Shown: positions 1 through 7,970, counted from the first letter of the stretch. The stretch: 11,367 nt of DNA from an uncultured Collinsella sp. (GCA_902494945.1 CABUVF010000061.1:1-11367); one strand, 5' to 3'. Notes: a model not told the origin generated them from the letters alone. Made by a program: numbers and translations.

Positions 1-641
1 CGCAGCGTGCCGTCAGCCTGACCCTGCAGCATGCCCTGGGCGCGCGTGTCCTGTACCATGGCGGACACACCCGAGTTCTCGTCGCCAATCAGGCGCACGG
101 TGGACGTCTTGGCCGAGACCTCGATAATCTGGCCTATGACACCGGCAGAACTCGTCACAGGCATGTTGATGGTAAGACCGTCGGCAGAACCCTTATCGAT
201 GGTGACGGTCGAGGTCCAGGCATCGCCCGAAGCGCCGACGATACGAGCTGCGGTTGATTTGAGGTTGTAGGTCGACTGCAGGCCGACCAGCCCCTCCAGT
301 CGCTCGGCGGTCTTTTGAGCCTCGGAGAGCTCGGCAACCTTAGAGGTCAGTTCCTCGTTTTGCTTCTTAAGCTCGTCAAGCGTGTCCTGCGACGCCGTAA
401 GGTTAGAGAACACGTTACCGATCGCATTGAAGGGAGCCGCCACAGCCGAGCCCACAAAGCGCACCGGCGAGGTAATCGTCGTCACGCCCGAGCGCACGGC
501 ATGAATCGGTCCTGCCTCGCCCTCGCGGATGTAAAACGTGAGCAGCAACACCGAAATCAGGCTGAAAACAATCAACGGGCGCATACCCGTTGATTGTCGC
601 TTGGTATTCAGATTTGTGGAGAAACCCGAAGATCGTGCCAA
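1..641 (-). CDS. mreC: Rod shape-determining protein MreC (C-terminus beyond window)
   Basis: MreC is the bitopic membrane protein that links cytoplasmic MreB filaments to the outside wall-synthesis enzymes (PBP2/RodA) of the elongasome. The 213 visible codons give a short basic cytoplasmic start, one membrane helix (about residues 21-38), a coiled coil (about 80-118, rich in heptad Leu/Glu/Lys), and then the first part of the beta domain, including the family-typical stretches IVGASGDAW and TIDKGSADG. I chose a TTG start at 641 because AAAGGTGG sits about 6 bases before it; an internal ATG at 584 would delete the basic tail and has no comparable site. It begins 21 bases after the mreB stop, so the two are almost certainly co-transcribed. 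The rest, and probably mreD and penicillin-binding protein genes, lies off the left edge. Confidence 0.93.
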   Translation of the reverse strand, partial: MARSSGFSTNLNTKRQSTGMRPLIVFSLISVLLLTFYIREGEAGPIHAVRSGVTTITSPVRFVGSAVAAPFNAIGNVFSNLTASQDTLDELKKQNEELTSKVAELSEAQKTAERLEGLVGLQSTYNLKSTAARIVGASGDAWTSTVTIDKGSADGLTINMPVTSSAGVIGQIIEVSAKTSTVRLIGDENSGVSAMVQDTRAQGMLQGQADGTL

Positions 642-662
642 ATGGAATCCACCTTTTGGAAA

Positions 663-1706
663 TTAAGCATTGGTCTGGACGAAGCCGCCATCAAACGCAT
701 TGGCCTCGAGCACGCGGGCACAGCCGTTAACGACGTTATCGAGCGCCGTGGGGCTAACGTTGACCGAAACACCGGTCTCATCGCGCAGGCGCACGTCGAG
801 ACCGCGCAGCAGCGCGCCGCCACCGGTCAGCAAAATGCCGTAGTACATAAGGTCCGAGGCAAGATCGGGAGGCGTAGCGTCGAGTGCGTCCTTGACGGCC
901 TTGGCCATCTCGTCGAGCGGCTTGTTGAGCGCGCGACGAATCTCCTCGCTCTCGATGCGCACGGTCTTGGGCAGACCGGTGATCACGTCGCGGCCGTTGA
1001 CCTCAACGTCGAGCTCGTCCTTGAGCGGCACGGCGGAACCGACCTTGATCTTGATGTCCTCTGCCGTACGCTCGCCGATGGCCAGGTTGTAGGCATCACG
1101 AACGTGCGTGAGGATGGCCTGATCGAACTCGTCGCCGGCAATACGGATGGACTGCGAGACGACGATGCCGCCCATAGCGATAACGGCAACCTCGGTGGTA
1201 CCGCCACCGATGTCGATGACCATGGAGCCGGTGGGTTCCTCGACGGGCAGGTCGGCGCCGATGGCAGCCGCCATGGGCTCTTCGATCAGATAGGCCTGGC
1301 GGGCACCGGCCTGGATCGTGGCCTCAAAGACAGCACGCTTCTCGACCGACGTGACACCGGAAGGAACGCAGACGACAACACGCGGACGCGGGGTCCACGG
1401 ATAGCGCTTCTCGGACGCCTTGTCGATAAAGTAGCGAAGCATGGCCTCGGTAACATCAAAGTCGGCGATGACGCCGTCCTTCAGGGGACGAACGGCCACG
1501 ATGTTGCCGGGCGTACGGCCGAGCATGCGCTTTGCCTCGATACCGACCGCCAAGATGCGCTCGTCGTTCTTGTCGATGGCGACAACAGAGGGCTCGCGAA
1601 TGACGATGCCCTTGCCGCGCACGGAGACAAGCGTATTGGCGGTGCCGAGGTCGATGGCAAGATCGCCCGCATAGCTACCGAAGAACATATCCATCAAAGA
1701 AAACAA
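663..1706 (-). CDS. mreB: Rod shape-determining protein MreB (bacterial actin)
   Basis: This actin-like ATPase polymerises on the inner membrane face and directs lateral peptidoglycan synthesis. The 347 residues match the usual family length. Visible actin-fold motifs are DLGTANT near residue 19 (phosphate 1), DIGGGTTEVAVI near residue 165 (phosphate 2) and LTGGGALLRGL near residue 294 (adenosine site). The IEEPMAAAIGA stretch is also typical. The start is TTG at 1706, five bases after AGGAG; in-frame ATGs at 1694 and 1688 are poorer because they are too far from that site. The N-terminal MFSLMDMFFG probably includes the short membrane-contact segment. mreC follows 21 bases downstream. A large hairpin lies between this gene and the TPR gene before it, so mreBC probably has its own promoter in that gap, though I could not identify one convincingly. 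Confidence 0.97.
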   Translation of the reverse strand: MFSLMDMFFGSYAGDLAIDLGTANTLVSVRGKGIVIREPSVVAIDKNDERILAVGIEAKRMLGRTPGNIVAVRPLKDGVIADFDVTEAMLRYFIDKASEKRYPWTPRPRVVVCVPSGVTSVEKRAVFEATIQAGARQAYLIEEPMAAAIGADLPVEEPTGSMVIDIGGGTTEVAVIAMGGIVVSQSIRIAGDEFDQAILTHVRDAYNLAIGERTAEDIKIKVGSAVPLKDELDVEVNGRDVITGLPKTVRIESEEIRRALNKPLDEMAKAVKDALDATPPDLASDLMYYGILLTGGGALLRGLDVRLRDETGVSVNVSPTALDNVVNGCARVLEANAFDGGFVQTNA

Positions 1707-1766
1707 CGCAACTCCTGATGTGTTGGATGATTGCTGGAAAACTACTAGCTCATCATACTAGCGCAA

Positions 1767-1799
1767 GCCCGGCGCCTCACTTGCGGTGAAGCGCCGGGC
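1767..1799 (-). terminator. 14-bp stem hairpin between TPR gene and mreB
   Basis: Two 14-base arms (outer part GCCCGGCGC / GCGCCGGGC) pair around a five-base loop, with one G-T wobble. It lies 23 bases after the TPR gene stop and about 60 bases before mreB. On the minus strand only two T residues follow, so it is not a classic intrinsic terminator. It may still end or pause the upstream operon, protect the RNA 3' end, or reduce read-through into mreB. Confidence 0.55.
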
Positions 1800-1821
1800 A
1801 AAGCTAAATCCCATAAGGTCA

Positions 1822-3126
1822 CTACTGGTTGTCAGCAGCCGAGAAATCCATATCGAGCGAGGAAACGGCCCAGCCGATATGGTTGTCGGAGCGCACGAAT
1901 TTGACGGTGTACTCCTGCTCGCCGCCCTTGGACAGCGATGCCTTCACCTTGGCGGTCGTCTCGGTCATGGACTGATCCATGCCCTCGACGGACACGGTGG
2001 CACCCTGCGGAATCGAGGAGATGATCATCGACTTAGCGTCCTCGGACAGGCTCGAGGCCAGGCAAGACTCGGCCTTTGCGGCGTCACCGTCGCCGGCAGC
2101 CTGGAACAGATCGGTAACGACAGACTCCTGAGACGGGAAGCCAAAGCCGCGCGTGTAGGCAAAGCCCAGACCGCCCGCGGCGATCAAAATAAGCAGAAGC
2201 AGAACGATGAAGACTTTAAGACCCGTATGGCGATGGCGACGACGGACCTTGGCCTGCTTACGATCCTGACGGTCCTGCTGGACCATCTCGGACTCGGACA
2301 GCGTAAAGAAGCCGGTGTCCGAGGGATCGGGCATAAACTGACCGGTCGCGCCCGTAGGATCGAGAGGATCGACGGCAGGAGCGTCCATCGCGGGCGCCGG
2401 AGCCGTGGCCATAGCCGTCTGGGCAGACAGCGCGGCAAGCGAATCGTGCACGCGGGCAAGCTCATCGGCCTGCTCGGAGGTGAGCTGGTAGATGCCATCG
2501 GCAGTAGCGGCATTAAAGGCGTCGAGTGCGTCGGAGGGACGGCCGGCGGCAGAAAGCGCCTGACCCATGCCGGCGTTGAGCGCACGCGTGTCGTCGCGGG
2601 GGCCGGCAAAGTCGATAGCCGTGCGGTAAGTCTCCACGGCGTCCGCCGGACGGCCGAGCTTAATGAAGCAACGACCGAGCTCGCCGAGCGCGGCGGCAGG
2701 AGCCGGATTGGCGCCGTCGATGGCAGCCTGACGGAAGGCGGTTCCCGCGTTGGCATAGTCGCCCGACTGGAACAGCGCATTGCCCAGGCCCAGATAGGCC
2801 TTGAACGGCGTGGCATAGGAAGCATCCTGCGTAGCGGCAGAGAACGCCTGAGCGGCCGTCGTGTAGTCGCCCACGGCGGCGAGCGCCTTGCCGCGGTTGG
2901 TGAGCAGCGCGCCGCGCTTGCCGTAGGTACCGTCGTTGAGGGCGGCGGCATAGGCCTCGGCGGCCTCGGCATACATGCCAAGGTGCATCAAGGCGTTGCC
3001 ACGAAGGTGATCGGCCTCGCCCATAATCTCATCGGGAGTCTTTGCCGCCCCAAGCATCTGGGCTGCAGCGGAAAAATCACCCGCGCGGTAAGCGGCGCGG
3101 CCCTGTTGGATCAGCTGGCTATTCAA
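1822..3126 (-). CDS. TPR-repeat protein with one membrane helix and outside C-terminal domain
   Basis: I do not recognise a named gene. Residues 1 to about 210 are tandem tetratricopeptide-like helix pairs with repeated patterns such as GNALMHLGMYAEAAEAYAAAL and LGNALFQSGDYANAGTAF-like units, a fold used for protein-protein contacts. A disordered Ala/Pro/Asp linker follows (about 240-300), then a very basic stop-transfer run (KVRRRHRH) and a membrane helix at about 304-324. The last 110 residues would be outside the cell and resemble small NTF2/DUF4878-like extracytoplasmic domains. The TTG start at 3126 is chosen for the AAGGGG site just upstream, which overlaps the stop codon of the prolyl isomerase gene; the genes are 11 bases apart and surely one operon. 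A role in envelope assembly is only an inference from layout and the nearby mre genes. Confidence 0.88.
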   Translation of the reverse strand: MNSQLIQQGRAAYRAGDFSAAAQMLGAAKTPDEIMGEADHLRGNALMHLGMYAEAAEAYAAALNDGTYGKRGALLTNRGKALAAVGDYTTAAQAFSAATQDASYATPFKAYLGLGNALFQSGDYANAGTAFRQAAIDGANPAPAAALGELGRCFIKLGRPADAVETYRTAIDFAGPRDDTRALNAGMGQALSAAGRPSDALDAFNAATADGIYQLTSEQADELARVHDSLAALSAQTAMATAPAPAMDAPAVDPLDPTGATGQFMPDPSDTGFFTLSESEMVQQDRQDRKQAKVRRRHRHTGLKVFIVLLLLILIAAGGLGFAYTRGFGFPSQESVVTDLFQAAGDGDAAKAESCLASSLSEDAKSMIISSIPQGATVSVEGMDQSMTETTAKVKASLSKGGEQEYTVKFVRSDNHIGWAVSSLDMDFSAADNQ

Positions 3127-3137
3127 GGAAGTCCCCT

Positions 3138-3680
3138 TTACTCGTGAACGATCTCGACATGGACGATCTCGTCGCCGGCACGCAGCTGCGAAATCACATC
3201 GAGACCCTCGACCGTGGTACCAAAGACGGTGTAACCGGAATCGAGGTTATGCTGGGCACCCAGGCAGAAGTAGAACTGCGAACCCGCGGAATCGGGATCC
3301 ATGGAGCGTGCCATGGCAAGGGCGCCATCGACATGGCTGTTGCGCGGATTGGTGGCAAACTCGCCCTTGATGCAGTAGCCAGGGCCACCGGTACCGGGCA
3401 TGCCGTCGGGGCCCTCAAGACCGGCAGCGACGTCGGCGCCGGACATGTCGCGGGTATTGGGGTCCCCGCCCTGGATAACAAAACCGGGCACATAGCGATG
3501 GAACTTAAGGCCATCATAGAAGCCCATCGTGGAAAGCTCGCAGAAGTTCGCGACATGAATGGGAGCGCCCTCGCCGTCAAACTTGACCTTGATGGTACCC
3601 TTCGACGTCTCGATTACGGCGCACTCGTCGCCGACAAGCTGATACTCGGGCGTGTAGAGCTCTTTCTTAAAACCAAACAT
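3138..3680 (-). CDS. Cyclophilin-type peptidyl-prolyl cis-trans isomerase
   Basis: Cyclophilins speed cis-trans rotation of X-Pro bonds during protein folding. The 180 residues carry the family core: FHRYVPGFVIQGGDP at about 60-74, with Arg62 and Gln70 in the place of the CypA catalytic Arg55 and Gln63, and AGSQFYF at 132-138 with Phe136 at the substrate pocket. The CypA tryptophan is not conserved, as in many bacterial members. No signal peptide or membrane helix is seen, so it should be cytoplasmic. About 25 residues precede the core, and the middle has a Gly/Pro-rich loop (about 88-102). ATG at 3680 follows AAGGAACCAC. It is the first gene of a two-gene operon with the TPR membrane protein, behind a recognisable promoter. 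Confidence 0.95.
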   Translation of the reverse strand: MFGFKKELYTPEYQLVGDECAVIETSKGTIKVKFDGEGAPIHVANFCELSTMGFYDGLKFHRYVPGFVIQGGDPNTRDMSGADVAAGLEGPDGMPGTGGPGYCIKGEFATNPRNSHVDGALAMARSMDPDSAGSQFYFCLGAQHNLDSGYTVFGTTVEGLDVISQLRAGDEIVHVEIVHE

Positions 3681-3719
3681 GTGGTTCCTTCCTCGTGCGT
3701 TTAAAGCATATTTGTACGA

Positions 3720-3749
3720 ATTGTAGCAATAAGCACGGGCTTACATCAA
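3720..3749 (-). promoter_or_regulatory. Probable housekeeping promoter of the cyclophilin-TPR operon
   Basis: On the minus strand TTGATG (-35, plus positions 3744-3749) and TACAAT (-10, plus positions 3720-3725) are separated by 18 bases, a good fit to the sigma-70 consensus. This would start RNA near 3712, about 30 bases before the ATG at 3680. The local stretch is clearly more AT-rich than its surroundings. Confidence 0.65.
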
Positions 3750-3787
3750 TTGCGCACGTAGGTTATGCCGACTATGGCGAACTAATT

Positions 3788-4930
3788 TTAGGAACGCTGC
3801 TGCGGCTTCCAGGAACCCACATTGGCATCGTACTGGTTCAGCGCGCTGTTGCCGCCCTGCGCGATGGGCGCCAGGATCTCGCTTTGGTGGGAACTCATCG
3901 ACTCGCCATCGGGAATGGCCAGCGAGATATCCCAGCTCTGGCAGATCACGTCGACGCGCTCATACATCCACTCGGCAAGCTGCTTTAAGTGGGCGATGTC
4001 ATCCGCATAGACCGTATCGTCCTGGTACTTAAGGTTGTTGAGCTCATCTTGCGTCTTTTTGATCTGGTCGCGCAGGGCGTAGGCACTCTGCGACAGCTCC
4101 TGACGGGTGGACAGCGGCGTTCGGAGATAGCCGTTGTTAAAGGAATCGATGACCTCGCCGATCTGATCCTCGTCAGCATAGGACACGATGGTCTGATACA
4201 GACCGTCGAGCCTGGTATAGAGCTGATCATCGGTGAGCACGGTTTCTTCCTGGACCACCTCGGCAGAATCGTCCTGCTTGGTATCGTCCTCAGTGGCCTC
4301 GCCCTTTTGGCGCGTGGGGAAGGTGGTCTGTGCAGCTTGGCCAAACTGGTCGTAAAAGCCGGGCATGACACCCATGGGATCGGTCGTCACGAACCAATAG
4401 GCACCGCCGCAAACGACGGCAAGGACCGCGATGACGACGAGCGACTTGGGGATATGACGCTTATGCTTGTGATAGGCGTCCTCGTCGGGGTGCACCTTGC
4501 GCTTGGGTTTTTGAGCATCGTCATGCAGGGAAACGGGCGTGGGAATATCGACCTTGGGGATACCGAAATCCTTATCGAAAGCTGGCAGCACGCAGGTCTC
4601 ATTGGGGTCGGCGGCGTCCGAAAGCACCGCAGCGGCAGAGGCCGGCGCATGCGGCACCTCGGTATCGATCTGCTCTTGCGTTAGGCGCGGAAAGCCCGCC
4701 GTGCGGCCCGCTGCCAGGTCGGATGCTGCCGCGTCCTCGGAGAGGATACCCGGAGCGGGGCGTCCGCATTTGGGGCACGTACGATCATGCGGAGAAAGAC
4801 GGGCACCGCAGCCCTCACAGAACACGAACTCAGTGTGCTCGGGACCATCGCCCGGACCCACATAGGCGTTGCAGTAGGGGCAGAACGAGGCGCCGTCCTC
4901 GATAGTCTTAAGGCAATGCGGGCAGATCAC
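3788..4930 (-). CDS. Double zinc-ribbon membrane protein of unknown function
   Basis: I do not recognise a named gene. With the start below it has 380 residues. Two treble-clef-like zinc ribbons open the protein: CPHC...CPYC (Cys3, 6, 17, 20) and CEGC...CPKC (Cys38, 41, 52, 55). A long low-complexity acidic/Ala linker follows, then a basic segment (HKHKRH) and a membrane helix at about 163-181. The remaining 200 residues should be outside and are acidic and helical, with a possible coiled coil (around QELSQSAYALRDQIKKTQDE). The open frame reaches a TTG at 4960, but that codon has no ribosome site, whereas GTG at 4930 sits 5 bases after AAGAGG and places the first ribbon at the very N-terminus, as usual for zinc-ribbon proteins. 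The ribbons may bind protein or nucleic acid; function is unknown. Confidence 0.87.
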   Translation of the reverse strand: MICPHCLKTIEDGASFCPYCNAYVGPGDGPEHTEFVFCEGCGARLSPHDRTCPKCGRPAPGILSEDAAASDLAAGRTAGFPRLTQEQIDTEVPHAPASAAAVLSDAADPNETCVLPAFDKDFGIPKVDIPTPVSLHDDAQKPKRKVHPDEDAYHKHKRHIPKSLVVIAVLAVVCGGAYWFVTTDPMGVMPGFYDQFGQAAQTTFPTRQKGEATEDDTKQDDSAEVVQEETVLTDDQLYTRLDGLYQTIVSYADEDQIGEVIDSFNNGYLRTPLSTRQELSQSAYALRDQIKKTQDELNNLKYQDDTVYADDIAHLKQLAEWMYERVDVICQSWDISLAIPDGESMSSHQSEILAPIAQGGNSALNQYDANVGSWKPQQRS

Positions 4931-5033
4931 GGCATCCTCTTTTCGAAGCAATTCAAACAATCGAGGTTAGAGCATAACATCGCCACGGCCCCACAGGAGC
5001 AAGGCACCAATTCAACATCGCCAGGGCGCGTAG

Positions 5034-7757
5034 TTACTTCTTCTTTTTGCTCGGCATCGAGACTTTGATGCCTTGGGCGGACTTGGTTACGCGAGAGCGC
5101 TTGGCTCCGCTACCCTTCTTTTTCTTGGACTGGGCCTGGGCCACGCCCTCGAGTGCGCGGGCCTCGGCCTCACGAACGGTGCGAGCTTCGCGGCGTTGCG
5201 CCATATCGGCGGCGACGCGCTTGGCAAAACGCTGGGCAGTTGAGCCCGTCGAGCTCACCTTGCCGCCACCGCGACCCAGACGGACGCGAACGCCACGGCC
5301 AAAGCCGGTGGCAGCATGGCGACGACGCGGCTTAAGCGAATCCATCATCGTGGCGAGCTTAAAGAACACCGTGCAGGTAAAGACGACGATCGCCAGCAAG
5401 ATAACGGCCTCGCCCGTCGAAAGGTTAGCGATAGACAGCAGCTCCGGGAATCCGATAACGCCCACCAAGATGCCGACGATTACAAATACAAAGAGCACCA
5501 CGCGCAAGGGAGTGAGCGGCTGCGAGATGCGCCAGATCAGGCTCACGCTCGCCGCGCACGACGTAAGCAGGCACATGGTCGAAAGCGTGAGCTGGTTAAA
5601 GCCGAACACGCGCGCCACAAAGATATCGAGCGCCGCAGCCATAATGACCGCCAGCGACGCCGGCAGCGCACGCTTGAGCACGTTGGTCAAGAATGACCCC
5701 TTCACGCGGGCGTTGTTGGGCTCCAAACCCAGCACAAAGCCCGGCGCGCCGATGCAGAAGAAGTTGATGAGCGTCATCTGAATCGGCTCGAAAGGATACG
5801 GCGGAAACGCGATGCACAGCGCCGCCAAGCCCATCGAGAACAGCGTCTTGGTCAGAAAGAGCGCGGCAGAGCGCTGCAAGTTGTTGATAGAGCGACGGCC
5901 CTCGGCCACCACGGCGGGCATCGAGGCAAAATCGTTGTCGACCAGCACGATCTCGGCCACGTTACGCGCGGCATCGGAACCGGCGGCCATGGCCACGGAG
6001 CAGTCGGCCTCCTTGAGCGCCAGCACGTCGTTGACGCCGTCGCCCGTCATGGCAACGGTATGGTCGCGACGCTTGAGCGCCTGCACGAGCTCGCGCTTTT
6101 GCTGCGGGGTCACGCGACCAAAGACGTGGTATCGGTCCACCGCAGCATCAATCTTGGAAGGCGTATCGAGCGTCGTGGCGTCGACATAGGCATCGGCCCC
6201 CGGAACGCCCACCACGCGCGCGATCGACGACACCGTGCGCGGGTCGTCGCCGCTGATCACATTAAGGGTCACACCCTGCTCATTAAAGTAGCCGATGGTC
6301 TCGGCGGCCGAGGAGCGGATCTCGTCGCGAATGGTCACAAAGCCCACGGGCTCGGCCTCGCCCGCCATATCGCCGTCGGGCGTAAAGCCGTCCACACGGG
6401 CCACCACAAGCACGCGGCAGGTGTCGGCAAGCTCGGCCACACGGTTCTCGACCTGCGCAAAGGCGCGCTCCGAAAGCACAAATTGCGCTGCACCCATCAC
6501 ATAGGAGCCCTGCGCAAACGAGGCACCGCTCCACTTTTTAGACGAAGAGAACGGAATGACCGCTAGCGGCTCGGACACCTCGACCGGGCGCTCGGCGTAA
6601 TAGTTGAGCAGCGCCTGACAGGTCTCGTTGGCATCTGCCGAGGTGGCACGCGCCACGTTGGCGAGTGCAAAATCAAGGACCGTGGTCTCGACGGGGACAG
6701 ATTCCTCGCTCTCCCCCGCACCCATGCCGGCGCCCTCAATCGGCAACGGATAAGTACCCTCGACCTCCATGCGACCCGACGTGATGGTGCCCGTCTTGTC
6801 CAGGCACAGCACGTCGACACGCGCGAGCGTCTCGATGCAGTAGAGCTGCTGCGCGAGCACCTTGCGGCGCGCCAGGCGTACCGTGGCGATGGCAAGCACC
6901 GACGAGGTCAACAGCACCAGGCCCTGCGGGATCATGCCCAAAAGAGCGCCAACCGTGGACAGCAGCGCCGACGAAGGCACGCGACCGGAAAGCAGCTCGG
7001 AAATACACCACGAAAGCGCGCTATCGCCCGGCGTACCGGCGGCATCCCACAGCTCGCTCACGCTCGAGGCAAAGAGTGCCAGACCGAGCGGAATCATAAT
7101 GAGGCTCGCAAAGCGCACGATGGCGTTCAGCGCGTTCATGATCTCGGAATTGACTTTTTTAACGTACTTGGCCTCGTTGTTGATCTTTGCCACATAGTTG
7201 TCGGCGCCAACATGGATCACGCGGGCGCGCAGCAGGCCCGAGTCGATAAAGCTGCCGCTCATGAGCTCGGAGCCGGGCTGCTTTTTGATGAGATCGCTCT
7301 CGCCCGTCAGCAGGCTCTCGTTAACGAGTGCCTCACCCGACACCACCACGGCGTCGGCCGGAATCTGGTCACCGCGCCCCAGGCGAATAATGTCGTCGAG
7401 CACGATCTGGTCCAAGTCGAGCTCCACCTCGGCACCGTCGCGCACCGCGATGGCCTTCTTAGAGGTCAACAGTGTGAGCTTATCGACCATCTTCTTGGAG
7501 CGCATGGACTGGATGACGCCGATGGCGGTATTGAGGAACACCACGAACAGGAACGTAAGGTTCTTAAACGAACCGGTCAGCAACACCAAAATCGCCAAGA
7601 CAGCGTTGATCAAGTTGAACAGCGTGCAGAGGTTCTCGATGATGAGCTCGCGGACCGATTTGGTCTTAAGCTCCATATTGCGGTTGATCTTACCGGCGGC
7701 GATACGCTCCTCGACCTCGGCGGTCGAGAGTCCGCGCTCGATATCCGTTGCTGCCAT
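5034..7757 (-). CDS. P-type (E1-E2) cation-transporting ATPase with basic C-terminal tail
   Basis: This membrane pump couples ATP hydrolysis to cation movement through an aspartyl-phosphate. With the ATG at 7757 (907 residues) the motifs are TGES at 151-154 (actuator), MIPQGL near 276-280 (membrane helix 4), DKTGT at 320-324 (phosphorylated Asp320) and TGDGVND at 571-577 (hinge). About ten membrane helices can be seen, four before and six after the catalytic loops. It resembles the P2-like group that includes mycobacterial CtpE, so Ca2+ or another divalent ion is plausible. However, helix 4 has PQGL where Ca2+ pumps have PEGL, and helix 6 lacks the usual aspartate, so the substrate is uncertain. 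The last 100 residues after the final helix are very rich in Lys/Arg and look disordered. GTG 7772 and ATG 7769 are alternative starts; GGGA lies 6 bases before ATG 7757. Confidence 0.93.
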   Translation of the reverse strand: MAATDIERGLSTAEVEERIAAGKINRNMELKTKSVRELIIENLCTLFNLINAVLAILVLLTGSFKNLTFLFVVFLNTAIGVIQSMRSKKMVDKLTLLTSKKAIAVRDGAEVELDLDQIVLDDIIRLGRGDQIPADAVVVSGEALVNESLLTGESDLIKKQPGSELMSGSFIDSGLLRARVIHVGADNYVAKINNEAKYVKKVNSEIMNALNAIVRFASLIMIPLGLALFASSVSELWDAAGTPGDSALSWCISELLSGRVPSSALLSTVGALLGMIPQGLVLLTSSVLAIATVRLARRKVLAQQLYCIETLARVDVLCLDKTGTITSGRMEVEGTYPLPIEGAGMGAGESEESVPVETTVLDFALANVARATSADANETCQALLNYYAERPVEVSEPLAVIPFSSSKKWSGASFAQGSYVMGAAQFVLSERAFAQVENRVAELADTCRVLVVARVDGFTPDGDMAGEAEPVGFVTIRDEIRSSAAETIGYFNEQGVTLNVISGDDPRTVSSIARVVGVPGADAYVDATTLDTPSKIDAAVDRYHVFGRVTPQQKRELVQALKRRDHTVAMTGDGVNDVLALKEADCSVAMAAGSDAARNVAEIVLVDNDFASMPAVVAEGRRSINNLQRSAALFLTKTLFSMGLAALCIAFPPYPFEPIQMTLINFFCIGAPGFVLGLEPNNARVKGSFLTNVLKRALPASLAVIMAAALDIFVARVFGFNQLTLSTMCLLTSCAASVSLIWRISQPLTPLRVVLFVFVIVGILVGVIGFPELLSIANLSTGEAVILLAIVVFTCTVFFKLATMMDSLKPRRRHAATGFGRGVRVRLGRGGGKVSSTGSTAQRFAKRVAADMAQRREARTVREAEARALEGVAQAQSKKKKGSGAKRSRVTKSAQGIKVSMPSKKKK

Positions 7758-7783
7758 ACCACGTCCCATCACGTCGCGTCGGT

Positions 7784-7822
7784 ATAAGAAAAACCGCCCG
7801 GACCATGCGAGGTTCGGACGGT
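7784..7822 (-). terminator. Intrinsic terminator just upstream of the ATPase gene
   Basis: On the minus strand a 12-base arm ACCGTCCGAACC pairs with GGTCCGGGCGGT around a six-base loop, with one mismatch and one wobble, and is followed directly by TTTTTCTT. It is a strong intrinsic terminator in the direction of the ATPase, ending only 26 bases before its ATG at 7757. Either it ends an upstream unit (now separated by the prophage), or it is an attenuator in the ATPase leader. Confidence 0.8.
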
Positions 7823-7934
7823 CTCACGTTCGATGGTGCCCCGTCTGCATAGATTCTAGAACCGAGATCTGCGCCGTTGGGACCGTCGTGCTGCTCAGGA
7901 TACCACGGGCGGCGTAGCGACATCTTTTCTCGAG

Positions 7935-7964
7935 AAAAAACTCGCCCGGGATAACCCGAGCGGG
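7935..7964 (-). terminator. Intrinsic terminator of the phage lysis cassette
   Basis: On the minus strand CCCGCTCGGG pairs with CCCGGGCGAG around the tetraloop TTAT, with one mismatch and one wobble, and six T residues follow. It starts 6 bases after the stop of the 29-residue gene, exactly where the end of the late phage transcript is expected. The T-run merges into a 14-base palindrome, TTTTCTCGAGAAAA, at 7925-7938. Confidence 0.88.
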
Positions 7965-7970
7965 CTGCGG

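Noticed and set aside
594..1718. 374-residue plus-strand open frame
   Set aside because: It lies opposite mreB, which has full actin motifs; the plus frame is an antisense shadow typical of GC-rich DNA, with no recognisable domain.
1786..3147. 453-residue plus-strand open frame
   Set aside because: Shadow of the TPR gene; low-complexity Gly/Arg/His/Leu composition and no ribosome site.
7690..7923. 77-residue minus-strand frame across the ATPase start
   Set aside because: Runs through the terminator and into the ATPase in another frame; arginine-rich nonsense composition.
7825..7935. tRNA fragment at the prophage junction (a GCACCA and a GGTTC were noticed)
   Set aside because: No T-arm or acceptor stem can be formed at the required distances on either strand.
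7773..7935. Known metal riboswitch (yybP-ykoY or M-box) in the ATPase leader
   Set aside because: I could not find the conserved core sequences of either; only the terminator is secure.
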